NCBI GenBank assembly: GCA_021234155.1
Contig: JAJEKV010000129.1
Span: 1,159,963 to 1,223,962 of the forward strand
Source: Isoetes taiwanensis
Taxonomy: Eukaryota > Streptophyta > Lycopodiopsida > Isoetales > Isoetaceae
Length of the DNA: 64,000 nt
Direction: 5' to 3'
This document shows positions 21,536 to 34,160 of the stretch, piece after piece. The notes under the pieces are model-generated. The model made no database searches. It was given only the letters and a program-made list of their open reading frames with translations, and had not been told where the DNA came from. A program made the position numbers and the translations under genes. Within the stretch, counting starts at the first letter, position 1, and each line of letters begins with the position of its first letter.

Positions 21536-23779
21536 TTCCTTTTTTTTTAGGTTTTCCCTCCTTGGAGCCCAACCGCTCCTCCCTCCTTTTCAGCTGGGGA
21601 CAGATCAGACACCAAAAATGCTTGATCATTTCCACTTTCTGGTACAACGTAAGCTTCGCACATTGGAAAATGTTATATCACTATTTGTTCAACAAAGTGC
21701 ATGATATTGGATTTACATCAATATGATAATACGTCTTGAGATTTCTTCATGTTTGAATTGTTATTCTAGTTTTTGTCACTGAGCTTGATACTTCAACATG
21801 GAAGGTTGTATGGGCAACCTCAGTAAGGGTAGGCACATGTATAGTAAACATCTAATGAACATCACATATTTTGGTCTTTGATGTTGTATCACCTGTGTCT
21901 TGGTATTTTTTAAGTCTCTTGGAACCTCTGGGGTCGGCCTTCTAGGTTCGGTGGCATGGGTTGCTCCAGCATGCTCATGTTCATCTGTGCTTCTTTGTGG
22001 TATTAATACCGGACGTAGTTCTCCTGGCAAGGGTGCTACGTCAACTCATGGAACTCATGGTAAAAGGTCCTCCAATGCTTGATATGTGTTGGGGAAGGGT
22101 ATGCGCATACGTGGTCCACCCCACCACTCCTATACAGAGCTTGGAATATAAGTTGGTTGGGCGTTTCTCTGCGAACAGGGTCTGCATGTAGCTCGCTGAG
22201 CTTCCCATTGTCTCGGAGCTATGTTTATGATGTTTTGGTATTTTGGCTATGTTCTTTGCTTCTGATGCTCCTGTGTTGTATTTCATTGGATTACATTTTG
22301 TCTAGCACTGTACTCATAGGATCTTCCTTCTATGCTTGTGCTTATGTTCTTGTTATCTCTGTTGGTTCCACTTCGGAATTTCTCTTTCTTAACAACAATT
22401 TTAAGCTATGCTTCAGCATTTTCTCGGAATTTTTGTCTATCCGATGGCTATCCACATAGGCTTCCTGCTTTGCGCGCGCTGCTGCAATATGTATTCCCTT
22501 GCTTCGTTAATGCTTGCTTCTTGCTTCCATATCTTGAAGCATACCCACGCGAATTACATTTTGGATATTGGGTCTTGCCATCTTGCTGCGGTCAAGCATT
22601 GATAAGCATACGTTAGCATATATGGTGACATGCACGTAGCAAAGTAGTTAGCACTTTGCAAACACGTTCTGCCAAGTATAGGTAAGCATACCTCTATTCT
22701 TGCTTATCCCATACATACATACATACCTCTTATTCCTTAATCTACACCGTACTTAAAGTTCCTCGTTTGTGGGGTATGCAAGTACAAAATTTGCTATACT
22801 GTATAACAAGATTCGCAGAATACTATAAGATTTCAAGCGGAATACTATATGGTGTTGATTTCGTACGTGCGAAATACAATTATGAGGGCTCTCGCTGCCC
22901 TACATCACCCCCCGTGTGAATATGCACCCAAACCAAAGGGGGTTTAAGGGGGATTTTAATTTAAATGTGTTGGACCCAATGGTTGTGTTAATTAATGTCA
23001 ATGGTAGTTATGTGTTGGTTGTTAATATCAATGGTTGTTATGTATTGGTTGTTATGTGTTGGGGGATTTAATTTTTATATGTTGGATGTTAATGGTTTGT
23101 GTTGCAAAAATTTTTTTTTGGCCCCTTCGGGGCCTTAGGGACATCCCCCCCGATGTGACAAAAATTTTAGAATTCAAATCAGAAAAAAACTAGAATTCAT
23201 TTGAGGCTTTCATCACCTGTAGCTTTTTAATTTGATCACAATAAAACAAATAGAACATAAGTAAAAGTTACCATAAAGATAGAGCAGATTGATCCCATTA
23301 TTCTGAAAGTCATAAAGTTTGCAACACCCATACACAAACATTTCTCAACTGGAATTTAACAGCAGCCTTTGGCCTCCATGGATTCTTGTGGTGAGAAACC
23401 AAAGTGGGAAACTTTTCTGCTTGTTAGCACAAGGATCTAGAAGCCTTGGAATTTGCTTAATAACTGCCTCAAAATCTAAAAATGCATGGTAATTTTTTGC
23501 AAGCTTCATTCGGAATGAGCCATAAAACAATATCCAATAGCGCAATCCTGTATTAATCAGCTGGTAGGATGTGAAAGCCTACCAAACCCGGCCGGAAAAT
23601 TGCTGTTTTAGCATAGATAACTTAACCAAACATATCCATATCATACACTATCAAAAAGATCTCGGAGAGAGCTTTCCAACGCAATAAAAATCATCTCAAA
23701 CAGAGCTCTGGATCAAATGTTATGATAAGAAATGTGTTGCCAGCGGGGAAACTGCACTACATGCGCCTTTCAAGCCCTT
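21536..23779. other. Intergenic, no gene seen
   Basis: Several open frames of 60-126 codons lack motifs. A CATA microsatellite lies near 22711-22728. A GT-rich degenerate tandem array (GTTATGTGTTGGTTGTTA-like) lies at about 22970-23100, followed by the small hairpin GGCCCC-TTC-GGGGCC near 23131. Confidence 0.5.
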
Positions 23780-23972
23780 CATGTGCCCATTATGCACCAC
23801 ACACAAAAAGAGGGCTTTTGTTGTGAGCATTGGTTGTTGACTATTGAAAAAAAAAGCTAAAATCAATGGCCGTTCATGTGCCCATTATGCACCACACACA
23901 CAAAAAAAGGGCTTTTGTTGTGAGCCATTGGTTGTTGACCATTGAAAAAAAAAGGCTAAAATCAATGGCTCA
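23780..23972. repeat. 95-bp tandem repeat, two copies
   Basis: The unit starting CATGTGCCCATTATGCACCA occurs at 23780 and 23875 (period 95) and differs by small indels in A runs and a CA stretch. Confidence 0.9.
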
Positions 23973-24197
23973 TAAATGGTGCACTCTAGATGTACGCATT
24001 AGTACATCCATTTGAATACATCACGAAATCATAGGAAAACCTTAGTGAAAAGCGTACAAAAACACAAAGAAAACCCCCTGTTATTATGCTACATATTTAA
24101 TCTTCTATTTGTCCAACATGAATGTTTCATCGCCTACAAAGAGACTAGTAATATCTTTGCTTTTTATTATTGCAACACATTCTGTACTGACACTTAT

Positions 24198-24491
24198 TGC
24201 AAATGGGCTGCCACAGCCGCAGTTGCATCGGCTGAGGATCAGAGAGTTCATGCCGCTCTAGAATTGCGGACAAGTGTGGGTAAACATTAACTTGCCAAAA
24301 GTGTAATTATTGTTGCTTGCCTTCTTAAACTTCAGTTAGCTCACCTGTTTGGGGCACTAGAAGAAAGCATTGGGGCTATGGAATGGGAAGAAGTGAATGT
24401 TTATGTAGCAGAGAGACATGTCCTTAGGGCTCACATGAATCTACCCAGAGGACTTTTGATCAGGAATCTTTGCCGTATAAACAACCTTTAG
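24198..24491 (+). pseudogene. Orphan copy of the HUH protein's C-terminal helical domain
   Basis: Two exons, about 24198-24279 and 24340-24491, join by a GT-AG intron with matching phase (G|CT). The product includes AEDQRVHAALELRTS and then ALEESIGAMEWEEVNV, AERHVLRAHMNLPRGLL and a stop at 24489-24491. The last exon of the HUH gene carries the same pattern: SIDNAISVVEWEHLGV, SELHILRSHMSLARVLL. No HUH motif is visible upstream, so this is either a decayed second element or a separate gene sharing the domain. Confidence 0.6.
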
Positions 24492-27400
24492 CATAAACAT
24501 ATTGTACGTGGGGCTAGCATCTGCTTGATTGCTGAAAAGAAATTTGGAAAGCTAAAAAACAAAGATTGTAACTACATTTGCATTGGATAGTTTGAGAATT
24601 TTGCACAAGAAAGTAAAGAAAGAAGAAAAAAAGAGAGTCTGAAACTACATTTGCATTGGCCTATTTAAGCATTGTGCATGAACTAGCCCCTCAGCTTTAG
24701 GCCAGGCGACGCATATTGGAACCACCAATAGAAGCAGTGTTGTACAATGCCTTGGAAACAAGTTATAGTGTTTACAATATGTATTGCAAGTGCGTTCAAC
24801 ATACTTTGTATTTTGACTTCTCGCATTGGATTTTCACCATTGGGTGATGTGGAGTATGGGGTTTGACCCCATCTCCTTTTTTGATAGACAACCTCTTATT
24901 TGCTAAATGGTCAATAATCCATTTGATCAATGAACATGAACTAGCCATTCACTTCTTTTTGGCAAATCAGTTTAACAAGGGTTGTGTGCAAAAAATATAG
25001 GCATGGCTATTTGTTAAAGATACCTTTATGGATAATCGAAGTCCTAAGATATTAATACCTGTTTGTGGTGATTCTAGTGGTGAGATTTCAATAAACAATA
25101 TCACAACTCACAGTCACATTAAGTTCGCAGTCAAAGTGATTGCATTTGGCCCTTAGAGAGATTTGAAGTGTTTTTTGGCTGGATGATTTCTCCTCCAATA
25201 CTCAATCATTTCAGTTTGCTCCACTTCAAGGTGAATCAAAATGGGATACCAGGTAGGAGTGAAGAAAAAAAAACTGAAGCACATCTACATTGAACCGAGC
25301 CAAAGGTTGGTGAAAAGTGACAACATAGTCTCTGTTGGGCTCCCACAAACTATGATACCCTCTATCAATATCACAATTGCCGCTGGAATCACCGCAACTA
25401 GGGTATCACCCATTGGCGACCATCAGGTGGAGAAGTGGGTGAGTTTAAGTCTCATCATGTGTAGTGTGTGCTGAGAATGAAGGGCGTGTACAAGTCTCTA
25501 GTGGTGATCTCCTAAGGATGCTGCTGATGTGGTATGACACTAACTAACTAACTAACTAATTAACTAACTAACTCAAAGTGCGTATGCAAGTCTCTAGTGT
25601 GTGTCTGAGAATGAGAATGAGAATGATTTTGAACTATTTGTCCTAAGAATGCTGCCAATGTAATATGATGTTAAAACTACTAAATAACTAACTATTAATA
25701 TCTTAATATAAAAGCTTAAGGATTGCCGTAACTTATTTTGGCCATTTTGGGATGCTGCAGTCAATTGTTCGCTGCCGCCACATTTGTACTTCTCAGCTTA
25801 TGTGGAATATCAAAATTGCTTACACGTATCTATTATATTGGTTCATAATGGCTACCGACCTTGTAAAATTTGGACATATGTTCTTGTTGATGTGTAATTT
25901 CATCTTAACACAACTATGAAAATAACAAGCATAATGAAGTCATGAGTAAAAAAGACAGGTAGAGCATCCCATAAGACACATGAAGCCCGTGAATATCCCT
26001 TGAATTTAAGGGAAGACGAAACGTTTTGAAGTGGAAGCTTAAAGATTCTTCAAGCTTGAAGCAAAAGAAAGTCTCAACTTTTATTATGCATCTTTATAGG
26101 TTTTATTTGTATCTTTTGTTTGTGGCCATTAATTTGCAGAATATTCTCTACATTGTGCCAGATCAATGGCCACAAATTTTTTTCAATAAAAATTGAACTC
26201 CAAGTTCCAATGGTGCAAGCAATATCAATGAAATCCAATGGTTCAAAACAAACAATTGAACCATTGAAAAAAGAATCATCTCCATTTCCTGCTTGCTCTG
26301 CACGCACAGACCATCATACAGGTTCACGGTTTGGAGCCAAGGGACTCGAATCTCCAGATTGCAATAACCTCACCAGAGCTCCAAAGATGTGCATCCCCAT
26401 ATGTGTGCTTTGCTTCACCAGTTCATAATAGCTAAGGCCACTTTTGATCCTAACCTTCAGAGAACTCACAACATATTGACTCATACCTCTACTGCCAATG
26501 GCATTCACCGCTACCACCAGTCCATGCATCAACATCGAATTTAGAAACTAGAATATCAATCTGCATACCAGAAATGATAGAGGAGAAGCCATGACAGAGA
26601 TCAACCAAGATCTTAAAGTCTTGTATTTCTCACCCCCACTACGGAGATAAAATGTGGGATTTGAACCCACTGGTACCAAGAAGTCTCAAATTAGAAAATA
26701 CTAAAGGAAATGGTATGTAGCTGGACAAGCAGCACAAAATCTAGACCAAACCCAACATCCCAAGGCCTGGATCTGTTGTTTCCTTCTCTCTTGCAAGAAC
26801 CTGTCATGCCAGAACTTGCCATGTTGTAAACTCGAGAACAAAAAATGCGGTGATCAAAAAATAAAACCATGGCAACATAGTGACTTTCATGCAGCTTTGC
26901 CAACAGAATAAACCGCCGTTGCACTGCCAAAGTGGCATTTGGATCCAGAAATCTCAAATCTGCTTGCTTTTCTAGCCTCTCAAGTTGGGTCTATACTACC
27001 AATCAAAGAGCTGAAGAAAATAACCAGGAAGTCCCTGCTCACTCCACTGCCCCTGCTCCGCAAAATCAGAGAACCTAGGTTGCAAACAGAAAGCATCATG
27101 AAATCTTATCCACGCCCTGAAAATTCGACTCCAAAATTGGCAATATACCTTCGTTCTTTTGAACCATGGCAAAAAAACTCCAAAAAAAGATGACCTTTGA
27201 ATGCAATTGAGGTGCTCAAACATGGCAAAATATATGATTTTGCATACATCACTTGTCAGGATTCATAGTCCTAACCATGCGAGAAAAGCCCCCCGCTATA
27301 CGAAATGAATTGGGCGAAGTATTTTTGAATAAATGTTAAATTGAGGCGCCACGTAAAACCCTAAGCAACTTGGAGTAAAAATGAGAGGGAACCACGTAAA

Positions 27401-27739
27401 ACCCTCAGAAACTTGAAGCAAATAACTTTTTTTTATGCTCATTTGGTGTTCTATCTGTTACCTATTCTTTTCCGAATTCCTTCGTTGACTCTAGAATCCC
27501 CCACAATTTGGCACTATCGTCCTTGCCTCTATTCCAATGCACCCACTTCGTCCATTCGTTTCATTCTTCATCTCTGATCCAACTGCTTTTGATCTCCCAT
27601 GGTTTCTCTCATTTACGGGTAAAGCCTTACCCTATGATCTGTTATCAAAGTATAGTCTTTCGGTCCATAGATCTAATCCTTGCAGATTTCTTAACAGGAC
27701 CATGAATAGAGGGGTCAATTAAGCTGCCCAAGTGCCCAG
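24492..27739. other. Intergenic, no gene seen
   Basis: There is an (ACTA)n microsatellite at 25539-25573. A diverged tandem duplication around 25480-25680 contains CAAGTCTCTAGTG twice. A hairpin CAATGGTTCAA/TTGAACCATTG lies at 26236-26266. No credible coding region was seen. Confidence 0.5.
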
Positions 27740-27761
27740 CACTTCGTTATGTAACGAAGTG
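27740..27761. repeat. 10-bp perfect hairpin upstream of UGNT1
   Basis: CACTTCGTTA, a 2-base loop, and TAACGAAGTG, 51 bp before the start codon. It could be a 5' UTR hairpin or a binding site; no evidence decides. Confidence 0.55.
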
Positions 27762-27811
27762 GAAGAATTGTGACTCATAAGGGCATCATTATAATACCCT
27801 TCATTTCTAAC

Positions 27812-29659
27812 ATGGCCTATTCCAACATTTCAAAAGATCCAGAAACAGGAAAAACTTATGGACTTTTGTCCACTGACGAAATACCTGCTAAAGACAACAA
27901 ACCGCTTACAATCAGGTTTGTTATTTGGTGTTATTTCAGATTTGGGTCTAGGGTTGAAACAAATCTGTAATCGTTTCTTATGCTTGAGTACTGCAATCGC
28001 ATTTACGATTGGATCTATTTTCTCTCGTTTCAACACATCAATATTGATCAATTAACCTTGGGTTCAGTTTATTGGCGGCGTTCTCATATGGATTGGCTTC
28101 TTTGGCGATGGTTTTTATCAATAAAGCGGTGCTTATGGAATATCCTTACTCTATGTCTCTTCTTACTCTTCAGGTAACTTTCTATTTCAGTGTTTTCCGT
28201 TTTGACATGCAAACCTCTAATTTTACTTGTTCCTCCCTAGCAATTAGCCACAGCCGTGCTGTTGCACTTTGGAGGAGTATTTGGAGCTTGTGAAGCTCAA
28301 AAGTTGTCCCTAAAGACATCAATCAAGTTAATCCCACTAGCACTGTTCTATAATGCAAATGTGGCCTTTGCCCTGGCTAGTTTGAAGGGTATTAATATAC
28401 CCATGTATATTGCATTGAAAAGACTGACACCATTAGCAGTTTTGATCACTGATTATTTTAATGGAAAACCAAAGCCCCAATTACAAGTATGTGTTTCTGC
28501 CGCATTTTGTCAATGATTTGCCCATAACATCATTGATTTATTGCGGATTTGGGCTTTTGCAGGTTGCTTTGGCTGTCATACTGACAGGTGTTGGTGTTGT
28601 CATTGCATCTATTGGAGACTTTGCCTTTGATTTTACTAGTTACATCATGGCCCTCACATCAGTTTTCTTTCAAGTATGTATATATCTCTAGCAAAGTGCC
28701 ACCCTTTGTTTGTTTATCCTAACTTGGTTACGAAAATGCAGACTGCCTATTTAGTTTTGGTTGAGAAGTCAGGTGCGCAAGACGGGATGAAATCAACAGA
28801 ACTGATGTTCTACAATGCTGTCTTATCTCTGCCATTTCTATTGATACTAGTTTGTGTAACTGGTGAGGTGAAACTTGCCGTTCCATTGCTATTGGAAAAG
28901 GTCAGTCTCATTTAGAATAACACACAGATCTTAGAAGTTGCTTTGTGCTATAGTTTAGGTCTCTGTGAAATCTCAACGACACAGTGAATAAAGATGTGAG
29001 TATGGTCAGAGTTATGCATGAACCTTTACCCAAGCATAGTTATGGTAAAATATTAGCTTGTGGATTTGTTCAACTTTATATTTGATTTATAGTTATTCCC
29101 CATACGGATGACCCAAGAACTCTTTGCTATTCCCTTGTGTTAGTGAAGAGACAATACGGATTTCATAATGCCTTTTGCAACTCTCATTAGCAAGGAGAGA
29201 CACATCACGTCTGTTTATTTTTCCTCTAAAAAGTGGTGGCAATTTGTTTATGATTCTGATGCTTTCCCATATTGTAAGATTACTGTCTAATATGGAATAA
29301 TACTTTTCAGAGTGAATCCGTCGGCTTCTTCCTTACAATGTTAATGTCACTGTTGATGGGAATTGTTCTCAATTTCACAATGTTTTTCTGCACAATAATA
29401 AATTCTGCACTGACAACTACAATTGTTGGTGTGCTTAAAGGAGTGGGATCAACGGTGAGCAGATTTGTTTGCTGTTAAAGATTCTGTGCATCATGTGCTA
29501 AACTCTTGCATGTTAATACAGGTATTCGGATTCATTTTACTAGGTGGGGTTGAAGTCCATGCTTTAAATGTTGCGGGCCTTTCCATCAATACCTTGGGTG
29601 GTGTTTGGTACTCATTTGCTAAATATTCTCAGAAAAGGAGCAGATCATCAAGAAAATAG
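27812..29659 (+). CDS. UGNT1: UDP-N-acetylglucosamine transporter-like nucleotide-sugar transporter
   Basis: Seven exons fit GT-AG introns with unbroken phase: 27812-27915, 28068-28173, 28241-28486, 28563-28673, 28742-28900, 29311-29454 and 29522-29659, 335 residues. The protein is a drug/metabolite-superfamily carrier with about ten membrane segments. Family blocks include FINKAVLMEYPYSMSLLTLQ, FYNANVAFALASLKGINIP, LKRLTPLAVLI, ALTSVFFQTAYLVLVEKSGA, MGIVLNFTMFFCTIINSALT, VGVLKGVGST and GGVEVHALNVAGL. These agree with Arabidopsis UGNT1 (SLC35D-like), which imports UDP-GlcNAc into the Golgi/ER lumen for glycan synthesis. The C-terminus is basic (QKRSRSSRK). Two introns follow CAA rather than CAG. 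A GTG-started upstream extension is in frame, but the ATG at 27812 is the natural start. Confidence 0.9.
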
Positions 29660-31254
29660 ATGAAGTTATTGGAACTTCTTTGAAGTAAGATCTTAACTCT
29701 TGAATAGTTATCCCCTTTATAGATCATAACTATTATTAATGTAAATCCATTTCTAATCTTTAGTTCAATAGCTTAATTTCCCAGAAGCAAAGTTACAAAG
29801 GGTCAATCTTCCTGTTCGTTCTCATGAGAAGAAGCAGTCAGAACTTGTAGGGAGTTCTATTTGAAACATGGAGAAAGGATGCAAGCTGTGAGCAAACAGT
29901 AAATTCATCGCATGACCCTAAAAAACTGAATTTCACATGTTTGCTTTCTTCTCCTCTGCATAGTTGACTTTGAGCGTTTTAGAGATCCTCTTACTGCCAA
30001 CTCAGAACTGTACCTGCCGTATGCTTTTGACAAGATTGAATCATTTCAATACTAAGGTCATTCTGGCGAAAGAAATACAAATAGTAATGCTAGGTGATCA
30101 GATGAGAAAATTCCATGATAAACGCTGATTTATTTCTAAATTAAAGATAAAAATTAATGCATGCCAGTGTTACTTGATTTGCACCCAAGTCTCAGAACAT
30201 GATAAAGATTCACCTTGCAATACTAGCCAAACATAGTGAGAAATGTTCCCCATACATGAAGAAAAAAGTTTAAATGTGTTGATTACTATCTAATTAGACA
30301 AAGAAGGAATAGATGTCGGCAATGTCATCCAGCATGCATTATAAACATTAACCTCTGCTAATTCTTCCATCCGCGATATTGATAGAAAAAAATACGATAA
30401 CTTGTTTGTTGATGTTTTGCAGGGTTACCAGATAATCCATTCTGATGCTCGTACAATGAAAGAGACGATGGAAAATAGAGAAAATATAGACATGGCTGTT
30501 ATCAATTTGCCAACTACATTTTTAATTTTCAGGTCTCTGAAAATCTCCTTACAGCCCACAAAAGCTTAATCAAAATGAAACATGGATGCCTCTTCTTGCA
30601 ATTGCCAGGTGCTGTACTGCGCTGGGAGCAACTACTTGCCGTTGAAGGGATGAATAGGCTATCCGTGGTTTTTCTTCCATGTATCTCCGGCGTAGGAGAG
30701 AACATATGGTTGCTCCGTTATCTAAAATCACTTTCAAATTTCTTGAGAAAAAACTCAAAGTTAGTATTTTCGACTAGAGGAATTAGATTTGCCGGATAAA
30801 CTGAAGGTTGCTCTCGTTTAAAGCTGGCTGCTACTTAATGCGACGAACTTGATCGACAACCATTTTTACACAAATAAAAAAATGAATATCATAAGTCAAA
30901 TTAGAGAGGGTGCTTGAGGTCTACTTGGAGTGAAGTTATAAACTTGGTTCAGAAAATTCCCCTTGTAAGCTACAGTGTAAATCTGAAAATTCACACTACG
31001 GTTTTGATTACACTACGGTTTTGAGATAGCAGGAAAATTTTTGACAGATAGAGATTTCTCTGGTTATTTCCGGCAGATAGTGATTTCTCTAGTTACTTCC
31101 GGCAGGAATTGAGTGGGAGCGTGGAGATGGTAGGCTAGATCCAGCAGGAAATTTGACTTTTATGCTTAAAAAATTTCCCGGACCATAGTTGTAAATGCAA
31201 AGTTTTGCAAAGATAGCCTATTCGAGAAAGTTTTGCATCAGCCGAGAAGCAAGC
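29660..31254. other. 3' region of UGNT1, no other gene
   Basis: Probable 3' UTR, then AT-rich sequence. Short direct duplications (TTTCCGGCAGATAGTGATTT-like) lie near 31050-31110. No coding region is supported. Confidence 0.5.
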
Positions 31255-31257
31255 TTA

Positions 31258-31564
31258 TGGTCGATTCACATGCAGCTTTTTTTCTTTTCGGCAGGCTGGA
31301 GTTCGGCTGCACCTGTTGCTGCGAAATCACAGCTAGAATAGCAGCTCTCGCTGATGGTTGCACGCGGCTTTGGCTGCTTGGGTGACCTCTGCTGCATGGG
31401 TGATTCTTCCTAAAATAAGAAGCGATTACGAAGAATACTGCTAGTGCCGCTTGCTTTAACTCTTTATGCCATAATTTCATGTGAATGGTATTGCCAGCTA
31501 GCATCGCAGCCCTGGCCTAATTGCCGCTGAAAAGCAGCTAGGAAATTCACATGTGAATCCACCA
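31258..31564. mobile_element. MITE-like element with TTA target duplication
   Basis: TGGTCGATTCACATG at the left end and TGGTGGATTCACATG (complement of the right end) are 15-bp TIRs with one mismatch. Both ends are flanked by TTA (31255-31257 and 31565-31567). The 307-bp length and 3-bp TTA duplication suit a Tourist/PIF-Harbinger MITE, though the terminal bases are not the usual ones of that group. The interior is non-coding. Confidence 0.65.
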
Positions 31565-31567
31565 TTA

Positions 31568-33580
31568 GGCCCTTTTTCCACACCAATTGCAAAATATGAA
31601 TGTCATATACAATATATGACATTATTTGTGACTCTCTAAACTTGCTTTACCTTTGTATGGTGCATTTCCTTAGCCATAAATATTATCCACTAAAATACTA
31701 GTGGAAAACTATGTCTTATTTTTAGTTATACAAGAAATTTATCACACCGGCCAAGGCCGCCACAATGCAAAAGCATTCGCTTCCATAATAACTACTCATG
31801 TATGTAAATTCTTGAGCAATTTATAGAGAAGTCTAGAAAATGCCACCGGAACATGTGAAAGAAATTCTATATGCTAAGAGATTCTTGAACCCACATAAGT
31901 AGAGTGTGCATTGTGACCAATGTTGTGCAAGAAGAATCAAATCTTAAATTTGAACCGAAGATTTCTAGAATGCTACAGCACTACCTCACCCTTTCCACAT
32001 TAATTATAGTGCCACTTCTTGGCACCTTCCTTAACCTACTCAAAGAGTTCGCACACATGTCAAGGTTTTTGAACAGAATGTTGGATAACAAAATGTTGAG
32101 GTGTCAATTTTTAGAAAGAATTCATTAGTAATAAATATGCATTGGGATATGTGTCAAAAAAAGCCTTAAAAGTGTTTAAACCGTTATCTAAACTATATTA
32201 TCGAAAGTGTCAGAAATAAATAAGCCTTTGGACACGTGTCAAAAAATGGCTTTAGAAGTGTTACAAATGGATAAGCCTACGTGTCCACAAAACAAACAGG
32301 AATCCTTAGAGAATATTCTATAGGAATCTTGCCTATAGCAATTATATAGTTTAGATATAAAAAATGGTTTGGTTAATATTATAATTTTTTATTATTAATA
32401 TAGTCAAATAAGGGTGATTTTCCACTACTTATGCGTAGTTCTAGGTTGATAATATTGGTAAACAATTGAATCTTCTTTTGCTTGACATTTGAACTATTCT
32501 TATATTTCCAATATCCATCATGAACAACATAAATCTAACGGAATTATACAATCTCCAATACAAGGTAATAACAATTCAGCCCAAAATTTTCTAGCTCAAC
32601 CATGATCCCTAGCTTCAATGCCGAAATCCGTCTGGCTACTGCCTTGCTCATTCATTGCACATGTACTCACGGGGTTAGTCCTTTTGACTATGTGGGAATC
32701 CCTGGCTGCCACTGCATGCATTGAAATTGATTCATTTTGGTTTGCTTAAGCCTTATTTGCAGGACCACCATCTCCTCGAGCTTAAAGATTAGGAACTTCC
32801 CCTAAAACCTGAAAAGGTCGTGTAAAAAAGTGAGTTAGCAATAACATGGAGGAAATTAAGTAGAAATTCACATGTAAAGAAGAGGCCACCTTGAAAAAGG
32901 GGAACTCCTTGTAATATTTTAGGTAGGTTTTCCATTGAGCTGCAGTTCTAGAATGTCGGATCTAATTGAATTCAGAAAAGATGCAAGGTTATAGAATGAG
33001 GATGCTTTTGTTGCATTGTTTTTCAATTTGCAAGCCTGTCGTTCTTGACATAAGGCTAAAAAAAAGTGTAGTCGTTGTAAACATATAGATGTTAAATAAT
33101 CTATCTGTGTAGACCAAAAGATGTAATGGACTACATCTCAGCAAACAAAAAACCAAAAATATGTATGCGTTAAAACTCCCCAGGATTGCTCTGCCACAGA
33201 ATCTAACATGTGCTTTGGCTTTCCAACAGGATATTATAGAGATTAGGGGAGGGTGCCCATAAAGCGCCCACTTAAAGGTAAAAACTTTATTAGGATGAGT
33301 TTAATATTTTTTTAATCTCCAAGTTTGATAGAACATAATGAAATTTCAAAGTATAGTTTTCAAATGATAATAAACACAAGCCGTTTTGACAAATTAGAAG
33401 CTCGCTATGAAGACTTTTAATTTCTATTATTATTTTAACTCCAATGGACCACCAAATTCCCTTCAATGGACTACTAAAAGCCTTTATGGACCACAATATA
33501 TTTGACCTTCATTGGCCCACAAGTGCCCATTAATAGACCATGCATCTAAGGCCCATATATTCTGTCAAATAATGTTTGGC
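31568..33580. other. Intergenic, no gene seen
   Basis: At about 31732-31770 lies a partial copy, in reverse orientation, of the palindrome flank at 5451-5485 (AAGAAATTTATC then CCGGCCAAGGCCGCC). Degenerate repeats with CACGTGTC and GATAAGCCT cores lie near 32150-32300. No gene is supported. Confidence 0.5.
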
Positions 33581-33587
33581 CGCCTAT

Positions 33588-34160
33588 CTCCACCAAGTAT
33601 GCAATACAACACTAGGATTTGAGCCCTTGACCATCTAGCCTTGGGGCATGCCCCTTAGCTAAGCACCACAACCAAGAAAGTTGGATACCATGACATCTAG
33701 CACAATTAGAAGAAAAAGAAGCAGGGGCACCACCATCACCATCGAAAATATACAAGGCACAAATAATTATACAATTAACAAATTGTACAATTATTAACAC
33801 AAAAAAGAAAATCAACCCCGTGCAATCATATATACCTTACCTCCATTGTCGGGAGGACTCGTGCCTACAGATCACAAACACGAACACAACATGGAGAGAC
33901 TCGTATTTCCACAAAGTGTGCAATACATGATTAGGATTTGAGCCCTTGACCATCTAGCCTTGTGGCATGCCCCCTTAGCTAAGCACCACAACCAAGAAAG
34001 TTGGATACTATGATGTGGAATATATAAAATATACTAATATGCTATGGGGACTTATAACTCCACTATGTAAAAAATACAATGCAAGGGATCAAACTCTTGT
34101 CCATATATCTTGGAGCACAACCCTCACCATCATAACATAACCATCAAGGCAAGTGGATGA
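33588..34160 (-). repeat. Three tRNA-related repeat units (possible SINEs)
   Basis: Two strong copies (about 33600-33690 and 33912-34012) share over 80 bp, including GGATTTGAGCCCTTGACCAT and CTTAGCTAAGCACCACAACC; a third, weaker copy is at about 34082-34155. Read on the minus strand, each starts GGTTGTGGTGCTTAGCTAAG (A-box-like) and has GGGCTCAAATCCTA (B-box-like), as in tRNA-derived SINEs. The regular spacing near 300 bp may instead mean tandem duplication. Confidence 0.5.

Noticed and set aside
27770-27811. N-terminal extension of UGNT1
   Set aside because: It would need a GTG start; the first ATG is at 27812.
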